From the NCBI GenBank assembly GCA_018971485.1, contig JAGXAQ010000001.1, forward strand, positions 195,371 to 259,370: 64,000 nt of DNA. Direction: 5' to 3'. Numbering within the stretch: the first letter of the stretch is position 1; each line of letters starts with the position of its first letter. The notes under the pieces were generated by a model. That model was given only the letters and a program-made list of their open reading frames with translations, made no database searches and was not told where the DNA came from. Shown here piece by piece: positions 49,594 to 59,899 of the stretch. This DNA is from Pseudomonadota bacterium. Lineage in GTDB: Bacteria; Pseudomonadota; Gammaproteobacteria; Burkholderiales; REEB80. Made by a program: the position numbers and the translations under genes.

Positions 49594-51654
49594 TTACTGT
49601 AACAGCTTAAGTACTGATTGTGGTAAAGCATTTGCCTGGGCCAGCATGGCAGTTCCTGCCTGTTGCAGAATCTGGGCTCGGGACAAATTAGCTGTTTCAA
49701 CCGCAAAGTTGGCATCCATAATCTGGCTTCTTGCAGAGGTCAAATTAGTCTGCGTCGATTGCAAATCGCTAATTGCTGCCGTAAACCGGTTCTGGAAAGC
49801 ACCCAACTGGGCATTAAGGCTATTAATGCTAGACAAGGCATTATCAACCGCCACGATGGCCGCATTTGCCCCAGAAGCAGTAGAAATATCCAGACTGCTG
49901 ATTGCCTGACCACTACGGGATGAACCATACGTTCCTGCATCAACCCCAAAATCCGTTGATGCATTATTGGTTCCAGCCGTAATCTGGATTTTACCAGCCG
50001 AAGACAGGGTAAAACTTCCTTCTGTCGTTACATTAGAACTGGTTAATCCCGACAATCCAACATCAGCCGCCGTTAGTGTGCTACCGGTGCCATTCTTGAT
50101 AGTAATATTACGGCCATCCGCTGCAGTCAGCGTTACTCCAGTGGTATTCGATTGCGTATCGGTCGCAGTAACCCCGGTTTGTCCAGAAATGGCATTGATG
50201 GCTGACACAACCGCAGCGCGCTGCTCTGCCGTCGTTTCTCCTGCTACCACCGAAACCTGGGCGGTTGCCACACCATTAATTACTATCGTGCCTGTATGGG
50301 TTGCTGATGCTGCAGTCGTTGTTCCACCGGCAAGGGTATTGGCATTAACTGTTGCTGTCACTCCAGTTTGGGATGAGACCGCATTCACGGCTGCAGCTTT
50401 TGCAATCGCACTATCCGCAGCATTAGCATAAGAAGCCGTATCACTGGTTGCCAAAGAAGCGCCTACACTAATGCCGTTTATCAACACATCACCAGAAGCT
50501 AAAGCATTGGCCGTTCCCGCAGCAGAAGAAACATAAGCTGTATTAGGCTGATAAGTTCCCAGAGTCAACCCTGCATTTACATTATTGCCTGTAGAGGAGG
50601 TCAGGGTAATCGCACTGGATGAAGTTAGTGTATACGCACCATAATGGGTTGCAGCAGCACCCACCCCGGTCTGGGCAGAAGTCACGCCACTATAAGCCAC
50701 GGTAATATTGCGGCCATCTGCTGCAGTCAGCGTCACACCGGTTGTATCTGATCCGGTATCGGCTGCTGTAACACCGGTTTGCCCGGATGCAGCATTAATC
50801 GCCGCTACCACTGAAGCCCGGGTGGATGAATTGTTAGAACCCAGGGCAACCGTGATCGCTACACCATTAATGGTAATAGTACCTGTTGTTCCCAAAGTAC
50901 CCGCTGCCATGGATGTACCGGCGTAAGTATTAGCCTCAGCTGCTGCTGTAACACCAGTCTGGCTTGATACAGCATTAATCGCTGCAGCTTTTGCAATCGC
51001 ACTATCCGCAGCATTGCTATAAGAGGCGCTATCTGAAGAAGCCTGGGATGCACCAACAATTACGCCATTGATAATAAGATCCCCTGAAGCCAGGGCAGCG
51101 CCTGATGTCGTTCCACGCGAAGATACCGATGCAGACGACCCTCCACCCAAGGCAGAAGTCTGGGCACTGGCAATACTGATACCGATCGTTTCACCTGCGT
51201 TAGCACCTACCTGAAACTGCTGATTCTGGAACGTTCCATCCAGCAGGTTCACCCCGTTAAACTGGGTCGTTGTTGCTACACGTTGGATTTCAGCCAGAAG
51301 CTGTGAAACCTGACCCTGCAGTTGGGAACGGTTAAGACTGGAATTTGAACTATTTGCGGATTCAACAGCCAGCTGACGAATCTGCTGCAAGTCATTGGTA
51401 ATGGAGCTCACCGCACCTTCGGCAGTCTGCGTCACGGAAATAGCGTTATTGGCATTTTGTCCCGCTTGCATAAGGCCATTAATCTGAGCCGTCAGACCAT
51501 TGGAAATAGCCAATCCGGCAGCATCATCTGCCGCGCTGTTAATTCTTAGGCCGGAAGACAGGCGTTGTAACGCCGTCGACAGCGAATTCTGAGTGTTATT
51601 CAGATTCTGCTGGGCAATCAGCGAATTAATATTTGTATTAATAAATGAAGACAT
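49594..51654 (-). CDS. fliC: Flagellin FliC with repeated variable region
   Basis: 686 aa; MSSFINTNINSLIAQQNLNNTQNSLSTALQRLSSGLRINSAADDAAGLAISNGL; C-terminal NLTSARSQIMDANFAVETANLSRAQILQQAGTAMLAQANALPQSVLKLLQ. Confidence 0.98.
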   Translation of the reverse strand: MSSFINTNINSLIAQQNLNNTQNSLSTALQRLSSGLRINSAADDAAGLAISNGLTAQINGLMQAGQNANNAISVTQTAEGAVSSITNDLQQIRQLAVESANSSNSSLNRSQLQGQVSQLLAEIQRVATTTQFNGVNLLDGTFQNQQFQVGANAGETIGISIASAQTSALGGGSSASVSSRGTTSGAALASGDLIINGVIVGASQASSDSASYSNAADSAIAKAAAINAVSSQTGVTAAAEANTYAGTSMAAGTLGTTGTITINGVAITVALGSNNSSTRASVVAAINAASGQTGVTAADTGSDTTGVTLTAADGRNITVAYSGVTSAQTGVGAAATHYGAYTLTSSSAITLTSSTGNNVNAGLTLGTYQPNTAYVSSAAGTANALASGDVLINGISVGASLATSDTASYANAADSAIAKAAAVNAVSSQTGVTATVNANTLAGGTTTAASATHTGTIVINGVATAQVSVVAGETTAEQRAAVVSAINAISGQTGVTATDTQSNTTGVTLTAADGRNITIKNGTGSTLTAADVGLSGLTSSNVTTEGSFTLSSAGKIQITAGTNNASTDFGVDAGTYGSSRSGQAISSLDISTASGANAAIVAVDNALSSINSLNAQLGAFQNRFTAAISDLQSTQTNLTSARSQIMDANFAVETANLSRAQILQQAGTAMLAQANALPQSVLKLLQ
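50050..51090 (-). repeat. Two tandem copies of an approximately 0.6-kb module in the fliC variable region
   Basis: Protein: ASGDLIINGVIVGAS...AADSAIAKAAAINAVSSQTGVTA...GVTLTAADGRNIT and ASGDVLINGISVGAS...AADSAIAKAAAVNAVSSQTGVTA...GVTLTAADGRNIT. The 35-mer GCTGCAGCTTTTGCAATCGCACTATCCGCAGCATT is identical at 50390-50424 and 50981-51015. Confidence 0.9.
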
Positions 51655-51746
51655 TCCTCTTCTCCTTCGTTGTTTGAGTTTTGTAGCATCATGCCACCGA
51701 CTTTGGTTCTGTTGTGACCACTACACTCAAACCGCCGTCAAGTTAA

Positions 51747-51773
51747 ATAACGGCAAAAGAAAAGAAATCTTTA
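51747..51773 (-). promoter_or_regulatory. Sigma-28 (FliA) promoter for fliC
   Basis: Minus strand: TAAA-(GATTTCTTTTCTTTT, 15 nt)-GCCGTTAT about 95 bp upstream of the fliC start. Confidence 0.82.
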
Positions 51774-51843
51774 ATTTCAGAACCTGATTTCCTGATTAAA
51801 TCCTCTTAAAACCGATATCTTAGGAACAAATACCAAACACGAT

Positions 51844-53049
51844 TTACTGGAGAAAATTGAACAAGGACAAACTCTGTATCTTGACAAAAGACTGCTCAGC
51901 GGCTTGTAACGTAAGTTGTTGTTGGGTCAGCGTGCTTGCAGCAGCCGCAAAATCAACATTTTGATTCTGGGATAAAACAGTCTGGTATTGGGTCGACAGC
52001 GAACTGTTTATCGAACTTTGTGTCTCTAGCTCCTTAAGTCTTGACCCGACTGTAGCCTGCTGTTGAGATACCTGGGACAGGCTGTTGGACAGATCCTGCT
52101 GGATCACCGCCAGATTGCCATTAAACTGTGCTTCTCCTGAAGGAGTGGAAACATACTGGGTTAACTGGGTAACAAGCTGGTTAATCGTATCGAAAACACT
52201 TTGATTTGTTGCAGGTGTAACCGTAAAGGTGTCATTCGCGGCAGGGCTGCCACTAATACTAAATGACTTGCCTTGTGCTGTAACCGTTCCGCCTGAAACA
52301 TAATTCTGATTGGCAAGAATTATGTTTCCTGACTGATCAATCACATTATAGGTCGTTGGAGAAAGAAACTTGACAGTCAAGGGATTCAGCAGATTCGGAT
52401 CCGTGTAATCTGTCACGCTCCCTGAACTGATCACACCCGAACCTGTATTGCCTGATGCTGCCTGAACAACAAATGTGCCATTTCCATTTCGAACCTTATC
52501 AAAAATCAAATTACCAGGATCATTGGCAGCAATCTGGCGGCCAGGGCTGACCTGAATCAAGCGCTGCCCGCTATCCCCTTGATAAGTTACACTTCCAGAC
52601 GCATTCAGGGCATAAGGGATTGTATTAACCTTGTTTCCAGAAAAGAGATACCCCCCTTGCCCGTCTCCGCTATTAGCCAGCCCGACCAGAGCAGAAAACT
52701 GCTCCTTAAGCTGCGCAATCAGGGCTTGGCGGCCCGACTGGCCCAAAGATGGGTTGGCCGCCTGAACACTTAATGACTGAACGCTTTGTAACAGGTTGGT
52801 GACACTGGATAAAGCACTGCTTTGAAGATTAAGCAGGTTTTGAGCCGACGAAATATTACTGCTGTACTGGCTTGTTAATCCAATTTCCTGGTTGGTGGTT
52901 ACAATCTGGGCGGCGGCAACTGGATTATCTGCCGCTTCATTAATACTTTTGCCGCTTGAAAGCTCCATCTGGGTTTTATTTAACGCAACCGTATCGTTTT
53001 GGATCCCGATTAACCCGTTTTCAAAAATTGTGCTGGTTGCGATTCTCAT
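51844..53049 (-). CDS. flgL: Hook-filament junction protein FlgL
   Basis: MRIATSTIFENGLIGIQNDTVALNKTQMELSSGKSINEAADNPVAAAQIV. Confidence 0.96.
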   Translation of the reverse strand: MRIATSTIFENGLIGIQNDTVALNKTQMELSSGKSINEAADNPVAAAQIVTTNQEIGLTSQYSSNISSAQNLLNLQSSALSSVTNLLQSVQSLSVQAANPSLGQSGRQALIAQLKEQFSALVGLANSGDGQGGYLFSGNKVNTIPYALNASGSVTYQGDSGQRLIQVSPGRQIAANDPGNLIFDKVRNGNGTFVVQAASGNTGSGVISSGSVTDYTDPNLLNPLTVKFLSPTTYNVIDQSGNIILANQNYVSGGTVTAQGKSFSISGSPAANDTFTVTPATNQSVFDTINQLVTQLTQYVSTPSGEAQFNGNLAVIQQDLSNSLSQVSQQQATVGSRLKELETQSSINSSLSTQYQTVLSQNQNVDFAAAASTLTQQQLTLQAAEQSFVKIQSLSLFNFLQ

Positions 53050-53061
53050 CGTTCACCTCAT

Positions 53062-54960
53062 CTAGATTTGGAGCAGCGACTGAAATAACTGGCTGGAAAT
53101 GGATAACAGTTTTCCTGCCGCCTGATAATTCTGCTGATACTTGAGCAAATTAGCCGCTTCCTCATCCAGATTAACACCAGAAACACTTTGCTGAGAATTC
53201 TGGATTTGCTGATAAAGCGCCTTTTGCGCCTGCCCATTCACGTTAGCTGAACTGGTATTTGTGCCAACCTTACTGACCAGTTGGCCGAAGGATCCCTCAA
53301 ATGTAGTCGTACCTTGAACCAGATTCTGGGTTTCCATGCCAGCCATAACCAAAGCGTTTGTATTATCCCCGGTAGCCCCCGCGTTCGATTGCAAAGTAAA
53401 GGTATCACCATTCTGGGGTTGCCCGGTTACTGTAAAAGTCATGTTTCCCTTATATGTTATGGGTTGCCCGGATACATAAGGGATACTTGTAGACGGGGTC
53501 TGATTATCCACCAGCGAATTGGTGGTAGCATCATAAGTAAACACTACAGGTGGGGAAACTTCACTTAAGGCCGCTTGTGAAGAAATGCTAACCGGACTAA
53601 TCGTCGCATTACCGATATTGCTGTTGCCAGCTGAACTTGCCACTGGATTTGCAGCAGCAACCCGGGCCGGATCAGTAATAGCAAGCGACATGTTGCTTGC
53701 CCCATTGGCTACGGGCCTTATCAGGAAGCTTTCGCCTGGATTAGGTGCCGTATTAACAGTAATGCTCATTCCATCCAGACTAATCGGAAAAGTAGTGGTA
53801 TTTGGATAGGTTGTACTGACATTGTCAGACAATCTTGTGATTGTATAATTGGTCCCGTCATAGGCTAATCTATAATCACTGGCCTGCAATTTGGATGCGT
53901 TAGAAATGCTGACTGTCAGGGCCGAGGCCGGTGTGGTATTTGAGGCATTAGCCAGTACCTGTGGGGAGGCAGGGGGTGTAAACAAGTTTCCACCCAGACT
54001 GCCATTCAAATCCATCCCCAGCTGATTCTGCTGATTCATGGTTTGGGACAGGACAACCGCTAATTGTCCTATCCCATTCTGGGCAGCATCCAGTGTTTGG
54101 TTCCTGAACTGTAACATTCCGCCCAAATTACCCCCTGTTAGGGTTGAAGATGGCAAAATACCTGATGTGCCTTTAAGAACATAGGCGATATCGGTATTAG
54201 ATGGGTTTTCCGGATCCGGCGAAGCACTGAGTGTCATGGCTTGATTTCCGATTACCAGTGACTGCCCACTACCAACATATAAATCAACATTACCATTGCT
54301 TTCAGTTACAGTTTTGACCCCTATTTGCTGATTAATCTGATTAATAAGTTGTTGTCGCTGATCCAGCAGATCGTTAGGTGGGTTATTATTTGCTGCGCTT
54401 TGCAACTGGAGAATCTGTTGATTAAGACTTGCCACCTGGCTTGCAAGACTGTTAATTGTTTGAACAGTGCTGGTAATGGAACTGTTAATCCCGTTACGGA
54501 TGCTTGATAAGGTTGAAGCAGTGCCATTAATTTGCGTAACAAGAGACTGCGCGCTACTTAGAAAAGCCTGTCTGGAAGGAACGGACTGGGGATTGTTTGC
54601 AACACTCTGTAGGCTTGAAAAAAACCCTTGAATTGCCGGTTGAAGACCTGAAGTCTGATCAGACAACATCTGATCAACAGGCTGTGCCTGAGCATAATAC
54701 GTATTATAACTGGCTGACTGGGCTTGCGCTGACATCGACTGATCAACCAGAAACTGGCTATAAACACGCTGAATTGAATCAATCTGGACCCCGCTTCCAA
54801 GAAATCCATATGAAGCCGTCTGTGGCTGTGCCGCACTTTGCAGGACTTCCTGACGGCTATACCCTGGCGTAGAGGCATTGGCAATATTCTGCCCCGTTGT
54901 CGTAATGCCAACCTCGGCAGCATTCAAGGCCCCAAGGCCTATGTTAAAAATATCTGACAT
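53062..54960 (-). CDS. flgK: Hook-filament junction protein FlgK
   Basis: MSDIFNIGLGALNAAEVGITTTGQNIANASTPGYSRQEVLQ; SGVNLDEEAANLLKYQQNYQAAGKLLSI. Confidence 0.97.
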   Translation of the reverse strand: MSDIFNIGLGALNAAEVGITTTGQNIANASTPGYSRQEVLQSAAQPQTASYGFLGSGVQIDSIQRVYSQFLVDQSMSAQAQSASYNTYYAQAQPVDQMLSDQTSGLQPAIQGFFSSLQSVANNPQSVPSRQAFLSSAQSLVTQINGTASTLSSIRNGINSSITSTVQTINSLASQVASLNQQILQLQSAANNNPPNDLLDQRQQLINQINQQIGVKTVTESNGNVDLYVGSGQSLVIGNQAMTLSASPDPENPSNTDIAYVLKGTSGILPSSTLTGGNLGGMLQFRNQTLDAAQNGIGQLAVVLSQTMNQQNQLGMDLNGSLGGNLFTPPASPQVLANASNTTPASALTVSISNASKLQASDYRLAYDGTNYTITRLSDNVSTTYPNTTTFPISLDGMSITVNTAPNPGESFLIRPVANGASNMSLAITDPARVAAANPVASSAGNSNIGNATISPVSISSQAALSEVSPPVVFTYDATTNSLVDNQTPSTSIPYVSGQPITYKGNMTFTVTGQPQNGDTFTLQSNAGATGDNTNALVMAGMETQNLVQGTTTFEGSFGQLVSKVGTNTSSANVNGQAQKALYQQIQNSQQSVSGVNLDEEAANLLKYQQNYQAAGKLLSISSQLFQSLLQI

Positions 54961-54963
54961 AGC

Positions 54964-55329
54964 TTATTCTCCACCTTCAGGGGATATCGACACACTTTCA
55001 GTTTTCTTGAGGGGGCTCATATCAATCTGCTGGCGAATTAACTGAGACTGCAACATTTTCGCCAACCCTAAACCTCCATTTTCTGCCAGAGTCTGTGCCA
55101 ACTGATTATCCAGCATTTGCCCATACATCTTGTCTGCCTGAGAATCAAAGGGGGAAGAGGCCAACTTGGCAGAACGCATCTGCTTAAGTAAATTAGCTAA
55201 AAAAAGCGCTTCAAACTGTTGGGCCACTTTCCCGGCAACCTGAACCGGATCCTGCTTTGCAGCATTTTTAAGGTTGGCCAGATTGCGGGTATCCCAATAA
55301 ATACCGGTAGGCACAGTAGGTAACATCAA
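54964..55329 (-). CDS. flgJ: Rod-binding protein FlgJ, N-terminal domain only
   Basis: 121 aa; VAQQFEALFLANLLKQMRSAKLASSPFDSQADKMYGQMLDNQLAQTLAENGGLGLAKMLQSQL; no C-terminal hydrolase domain. Confidence 0.93.
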   Translation of the reverse strand: MMLPTVPTGIYWDTRNLANLKNAAKQDPVQVAGKVAQQFEALFLANLLKQMRSAKLASSPFDSQADKMYGQMLDNQLAQTLAENGGLGLAKMLQSQLIRQQIDMSPLKKTESVSISPEGGE

Positions 55330-56426
55330 ATCACCTCCAGCTCAGCATGAAGGGCTCCCGCTGCTTTCATCGCCTGGAGAATGGCCAATAAATCCTGCGG
55401 CGTAGCCCCCAGGGCATTCAAGGCACGAACCACATCATCTAGCTCTGCTCCAGATTTAAGTGTTATCAGTTTTCTTTTCTGCTGTTTAATACTGATTTGG
55501 CTTTGTTGTACTACCACCGTCTGCCCACGCCCAAACGGGTTCGGCTGACTAACGGCTGGTGTGCTTTTTATGGTCACGGTCAAATTGCCATGCGCAATTG
55601 CACATTTATCAATAGAAACGCTACGGGTCATAACGATAGAGCCCGTTCTGGCATCAAGCACAATGCGGGCAGGGCCTTCATCCGGATCAACAGGAATATT
55701 GTCTATCTGAGCAAGGAAATTGACACGTTGTTCTGGATTAACAGGCGCACGAACCTCAATGACACGTCCATTAATTGCCTGGGCTGGCTGAGTCAAAGGA
55801 TAAAAAGCATTAATTGCATCACTGACACGATTGGCAGTAATAAAGCTATCCTCGTTTAACTCTATCTGGATAAACCCATTTTTTACAAATTCTGTTGGAA
55901 CGGTTTTTTCAACCGTTGCTCCATTTGGAATCCGTCCTGCTGCCAGATGGTTAACGACTGTACTTGATCCTCCACTTTTAGCCCCAATTCCGGCAACGAC
56001 CATATTACCCTGGGCCATCGCATAAATCTGGCCATCCGCTCCCTTAAGGGGGGTCATCAGTAATGTTCCCCCCACTAAAGAACTGGCATTCCCAATCGAA
56101 GAAACAGTTACATCAATCCTTTGGCCGGGTTGGGCAAAGGCGGGTAAATTAGCTGTAACCATCACTGCCGCCACATTTTTTAGCTGCATGTTGGTTCCAG
56201 CTGGCAAAGACACACCCAGCTTGCCCATCATGTTTAACAAACTTTGAACCGTAAAAGGGGTCTGGGTGGTCTGATCTCCTGTTCCATCCAACCCGACAAC
56301 AAGGCTGTATCCGATTAACTGGTTACTACGCACGCCTGACAGACTGGCAATATCCATGATACGTGTTGCCCAAGCAGGCCGGGAACAAAACAAAACAAGA
56401 CCAATAAATAACAATTTCTTGAACAT
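55326..56426 (-). CDS. flgI: Flagellar P-ring protein FlgI
   Basis: MFKKLLFIGLVLFCSRPAWATRIMDIASLSGVRSNQLIGYSLVVGLDGTGDQT. Start revised from 56558 to the signal-peptide Met. Confidence 0.97.
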   Translation of the reverse strand: MFKKLLFIGLVLFCSRPAWATRIMDIASLSGVRSNQLIGYSLVVGLDGTGDQTTQTPFTVQSLLNMMGKLGVSLPAGTNMQLKNVAAVMVTANLPAFAQPGQRIDVTVSSIGNASSLVGGTLLMTPLKGADGQIYAMAQGNMVVAGIGAKSGGSSTVVNHLAAGRIPNGATVEKTVPTEFVKNGFIQIELNEDSFITANRVSDAINAFYPLTQPAQAINGRVIEVRAPVNPEQRVNFLAQIDNIPVDPDEGPARIVLDARTGSIVMTRSVSIDKCAIAHGNLTVTIKSTPAVSQPNPFGRGQTVVVQQSQISIKQQKRKLITLKSGAELDDVVRALNALGATPQDLLAILQAMKAAGALHAELEVI

Positions 56427-56433
56427 GCTGTTC

Positions 56434-57087
56434 CTAATAAGGCAAAACAGACAGAAAAAACCGCTGCAACCAACCCATGGTTTGTGCCTGGTTAATATAG
56501 CCCGTACCAATATATTCAATCCGGGCATCCGCCACCTGATAAGATTCAACCGTATCATTGGCCGTAATATTGTCTGGGTTGACTACCCCGCTAAACCGGA
56601 TATTTTCAATTCCCTGGTTCATATGAAGCTCCTTGCTTCCCCCCACTTTTAAATTTCCGTTAGGTAAAACCTGGGTGACGGTCACTGCGATTGTTCCGAC
56701 AATACTGTTATTACTGGCCGATGCGCCTTTTCCAGTAAACTCGCTATCTGAACTAGTAGAAAGCCCTGCTCCCTGAAAAGTTTTTCCTGGTAGCCCATTT
56801 ACCAACGGAACCGAAAAACTACTTTTTCCAACCCGGCTAGCAGATGAATTCGAATTTTTGCTGGCGGCCATGTTTTCATTAATCTGGATTAACAGGGTAT
56901 CCCCAACATTATGGGCTCGGCGATCATCAAAAAACATCTTGTCTCCTGCCTGATATATCGCACCGCTTGTATCAGGTGACGGTGGAGGAGAGGCAACAGC
57001 TGTCAAGGGTTGCTTCATAATTGACGTTTGCGGCAAAACTCCACACCCTCCTAAACACAGAAAAAGAAAATAGGCGATTTTTTTCAT
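56434..57087 (-). CDS. flgH: Flagellar L-ring lipoprotein FlgH
   Basis: MKKIAYFLFLCLGGCGVLP (lipobox); FFDDRRAHNVGDTLLIQINENMAASKNSNSS; GVVNPDNITANDTVESYQVADARIEYIGTG. Confidence 0.96.
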   Translation of the reverse strand: MKKIAYFLFLCLGGCGVLPQTSIMKQPLTAVASPPPSPDTSGAIYQAGDKMFFDDRRAHNVGDTLLIQINENMAASKNSNSSASRVGKSSFSVPLVNGLPGKTFQGAGLSTSSDSEFTGKGASASNNSIVGTIAVTVTQVLPNGNLKVGGSKELHMNQGIENIRFSGVVNPDNITANDTVESYQVADARIEYIGTGYINQAQTMGWLQRFFLSVLPY

Positions 57088-57095
57088 GCACATCC

Positions 57096-57878
57096 CTAAA
57101 TCTGGCTTAAGTTCTGTAACATCTGATCAGCCGTGCTGATAGCCTTGGAATTCATTTCATAGGAGCGTTGTGCTTGAATCATATTCACCAACTCCTCCAC
57201 AACGTTCACGTTTGAATTTTCAACATAACCCTGATCCAGCGAACCCATTCCATTACTCCCAGGAGAATTGGTTGTAGGAGAACCACTGGCAGCCGTTTCC
57301 AAAAACAGATTCTGGCCAATAGCCTGCAATCCCGCCGGATTGATAAAATTAGCCAATTGAATGGATCCAACCTGAACCGGTGACACCGATCCTGGTTCAG
57401 TAACAGTTACTGTCCCATCACTACCTATCGTTAGGTTCGACGAGTTGGGAGGGACGGTAATCGCAGGCTGCACCACATAACCACTTGAGGTTACGACCTC
57501 TCCTTGATTATCGAGCTGAAAACTTCCATCTCTTGAATAAGCGGTTGACCCATCGGGCATTAGCACCTGAAAAAACCCCTGCCCATCAATAGCCACATCC
57601 AACTGGTTTCCTGTTTTTTGAAGATTGCCCTGAGTAAAAATTTTTTCCGTTGCAACGGTCTGCACCCCTGTTCCCAACTGTAACCCGCTTGGTAACTGTG
57701 TTTGCTGGGAAGATTGTGCGCCTGCCTGCCTTACATTTTGATATAGCAAATCCTGAAAAACCGCCCTTGATTCCTTGTAACCATTTGTACTGACATTCGC
57801 AAGATTATTGGTAATCACGTCAAGCTGGGTCTGTTGTGCTTCAAGACCTGTTTTGGCAATTGCAAGCGCTCCAAACAT
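57096..57878 (-). CDS. flgG: Distal rod protein FlgG
   Basis: [73 protein letters not shown]. Confidence 0.97.
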   Translation of the reverse strand: MFGALAIAKTGLEAQQTQLDVITNNLANVSTNGYKESRAVFQDLLYQNVRQAGAQSSQQTQLPSGLQLGTGVQTVATEKIFTQGNLQKTGNQLDVAIDGQGFFQVLMPDGSTAYSRDGSFQLDNQGEVVTSSGYVVQPAITVPPNSSNLTIGSDGTVTVTEPGSVSPVQVGSIQLANFINPAGLQAIGQNLFLETAASGSPTTNSPGSNGMGSLDQGYVENSNVNVVEELVNMIQAQRSYEMNSKAISTADQMLQNLSQI

Positions 57879-57895
57879 TTAATTTCCCCTTCTAA

Positions 57896-58642
57896 TCAAG
57901 CTAACACCAAAATTTGATCCGCTGAAGTCCCGTTATTCTGCGTTGTTTTAATTAATTGCATATCCATATCAAATTGTCTGGACAGACTGATCATTTGAGT
58001 CATTTCATCCACCAGATTGACATTGCTCCCCTCTAAGGCACCGCCCTTGATTTTGACGTTATCATCAACCACTAGCCGCTTTCCGTTCTTTGTATAGAAC
58101 AGGCCGTTTGCCCCCTTTGATATTTGACTCGCCCTGGGATTAACCAGCCTGATTCTTCCCAGCTCATTTACTGAATTAAGTGTTTGGCCAAACGGTGTCG
58201 GAACACCAGAAACAGTTCCATCAGAAGCTATGGTGATTTTTGTGGCAGGAGGGATAGTAATGGGAGTGCCGGTATCAGAGACGACTTCATTACCCTCTTT
58301 CGTTTCTAAAATACCTCCCTTCCCAATCATCAGGTTCCCGTCACGGGTATAGGCTTCCTTTCCAGCCTGATCCTTAACCACAAAGAACCCGGGCCCAGTA
58401 ACAGCTATATCCAGAGGATTTCCGGTATAACTAATTGTTCCGCTAGACAGGTTGGAAGCTGTTGAACTATTAACAACATAAGCACTGGCCGAATGTCCGC
58501 CTCCAGGAGGCATATAGGAACTAAAAACCTCCTGATCAGCCCTAAACCCTGTTGTATTAACATTGGCAAGATTGTTAGCAACCATTTCCTGGGCAAGCTC
58601 AACATGATTTGCCCCTGACATAACCACATAAAGTAATCCCAT
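57896..58642 (-). CDS. flgF: Proximal rod protein FlgF
   Basis: YVVMSGANHVELAQEMVANNLANVNTTGFRADQ; rod/hook domain order. Confidence 0.95.
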   Translation of the reverse strand: MGLLYVVMSGANHVELAQEMVANNLANVNTTGFRADQEVFSSYMPPGGGHSASAYVVNSSTASNLSSGTISYTGNPLDIAVTGPGFFVVKDQAGKEAYTRDGNLMIGKGGILETKEGNEVVSDTGTPITIPPATKITIASDGTVSGVPTPFGQTLNSVNELGRIRLVNPRASQISKGANGLFYTKNGKRLVVDDNVKIKGGALEGSNVNLVDEMTQMISLSRQFDMDMQLIKTTQNNGTSADQILVLA

Positions 58643-58654
58643 AAATTAAATACC

Positions 58655-59887
58655 TTATTGAAGACTGGTTATGGTTTGCAAAATAGCATCCTCTGTTTTA
58701 ATGCTTTGGGCATTGGCTTGATACACACGCTGGGCTGTAATCATATTGACAAGCTCAGTGGTCAAATCAACATTCGATTGTTCCACCGCAGAAGACTGAA
58801 GAACACCGAGAGTACCGGTTCCAGGTGTTCCAACCAAAGGAGGCCCAGAATCAGATGTTTCTGAAAACTGGTTGTTCCCGTTAGGCTGCAAAGCCTGTTG
58901 ATCCACAAAATCTGCAAGGGCCACCTGACCCAGTGTTAAAGTCTTACCATTCGTGTAATTACCTAAAATATCTCCGTTACTGCCAATATTAAAACCGGTC
59001 AACTGGCCGGAAGAAGAACCGTTCTGCGCTATACTATTAACATTAAAACTGCTTCCAAACTGGGTCGTTCCTGTTTGATCAAGAGTAAAACTAAGTGGTG
59101 CTGCGCTTCCGCCAACACTTGCTGTAATCGTAACGGGTTGTGCGGCCTGTGTCGTAGCATCCATTGAACCATTGGTGTTGAACGTCATTGTTTCAATGGG
59201 GTTACCCGTTAAAGCTGTACCATCTATTGCGCCAAACACATCCCATTTATTACTGCTGGTTTGCGTTTTCATCCAATAAAGAGATAAAACATGGGAATTA
59301 CCCAAACTGTCATAAATATTGGTTGAGGTTGAGCTGGTATAAGTAGAAGGGTCATTTAAATTAAAGTTGGCTGGAACCAAGTCAGGTGTGTTTGCATCCA
59401 GATTAGAGCTGACTGAAACAGTTGAAGTTGTAATAGGTGCAAGAGAATTTCTAGACAACTGCAAGACAGTAGGGGCAGATTTAATGATATTTCCACTGGA
59501 ATCAGCAGGATATCCCGTTAACATTAAACCATCTGAACTGATAATATTATTAGTGTTATTAATAGAAAACTGTCCGTTTCTAGAGTAAGTAATCGTATTG
59601 TCAGGAGCGCTCATTCTAAAAAACCCCCCACCACTTATGGCCAAATCCAAGGGATTGCTGGTAGAGGTAATGGACCCTTGTGTAAATTGTTGTGATATTC
59701 CGGAAATGGACGTGCCTATTCCAACCTGGCTTCCTCCTGTACCATTCAAGGCATTGGCATATACATCTGAAAACTCTGCTGTCCCACTTTTAAACCCGAC
59801 TGTATTGGCATTAGATACATTATTACCAATTACATCAAGATTTTGAGCTGCGGCATTCAAACCACTCAACGCTTGCTGGAAACTCAT
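58655..59887 (-). CDS. flgE: Flagellar hook protein FlgE
   Basis: MSFQQALSGLNAAAQNLDVIGNNVSNANTVGFKSGTAEFSDVYA; LTTELVNMITAQRVYQANAQSIKTEDAILQTI. Confidence 0.97.
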   Translation of the reverse strand: MSFQQALSGLNAAAQNLDVIGNNVSNANTVGFKSGTAEFSDVYANALNGTGGSQVGIGTSISGISQQFTQGSITSTSNPLDLAISGGGFFRMSAPDNTITYSRNGQFSINNTNNIISSDGLMLTGYPADSSGNIIKSAPTVLQLSRNSLAPITTSTVSVSSNLDANTPDLVPANFNLNDPSTYTSSTSTNIYDSLGNSHVLSLYWMKTQTSSNKWDVFGAIDGTALTGNPIETMTFNTNGSMDATTQAAQPVTITASVGGSAAPLSFTLDQTGTTQFGSSFNVNSIAQNGSSSGQLTGFNIGSNGDILGNYTNGKTLTLGQVALADFVDQQALQPNGNNQFSETSDSGPPLVGTPGTGTLGVLQSSAVEQSNVDLTTELVNMITAQRVYQANAQSIKTEDAILQTITSLQ

Positions 59888-59899
59888 ACTTCCCCCTTG

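Noticed and set aside
49967-50431. 154-aa plus-strand ORF inside fliC (and 50708-50926)
   Set aside because: Antisense shadow of the Ala/Thr/Val-rich flagellin variable region; no RBS or recognisable domain.
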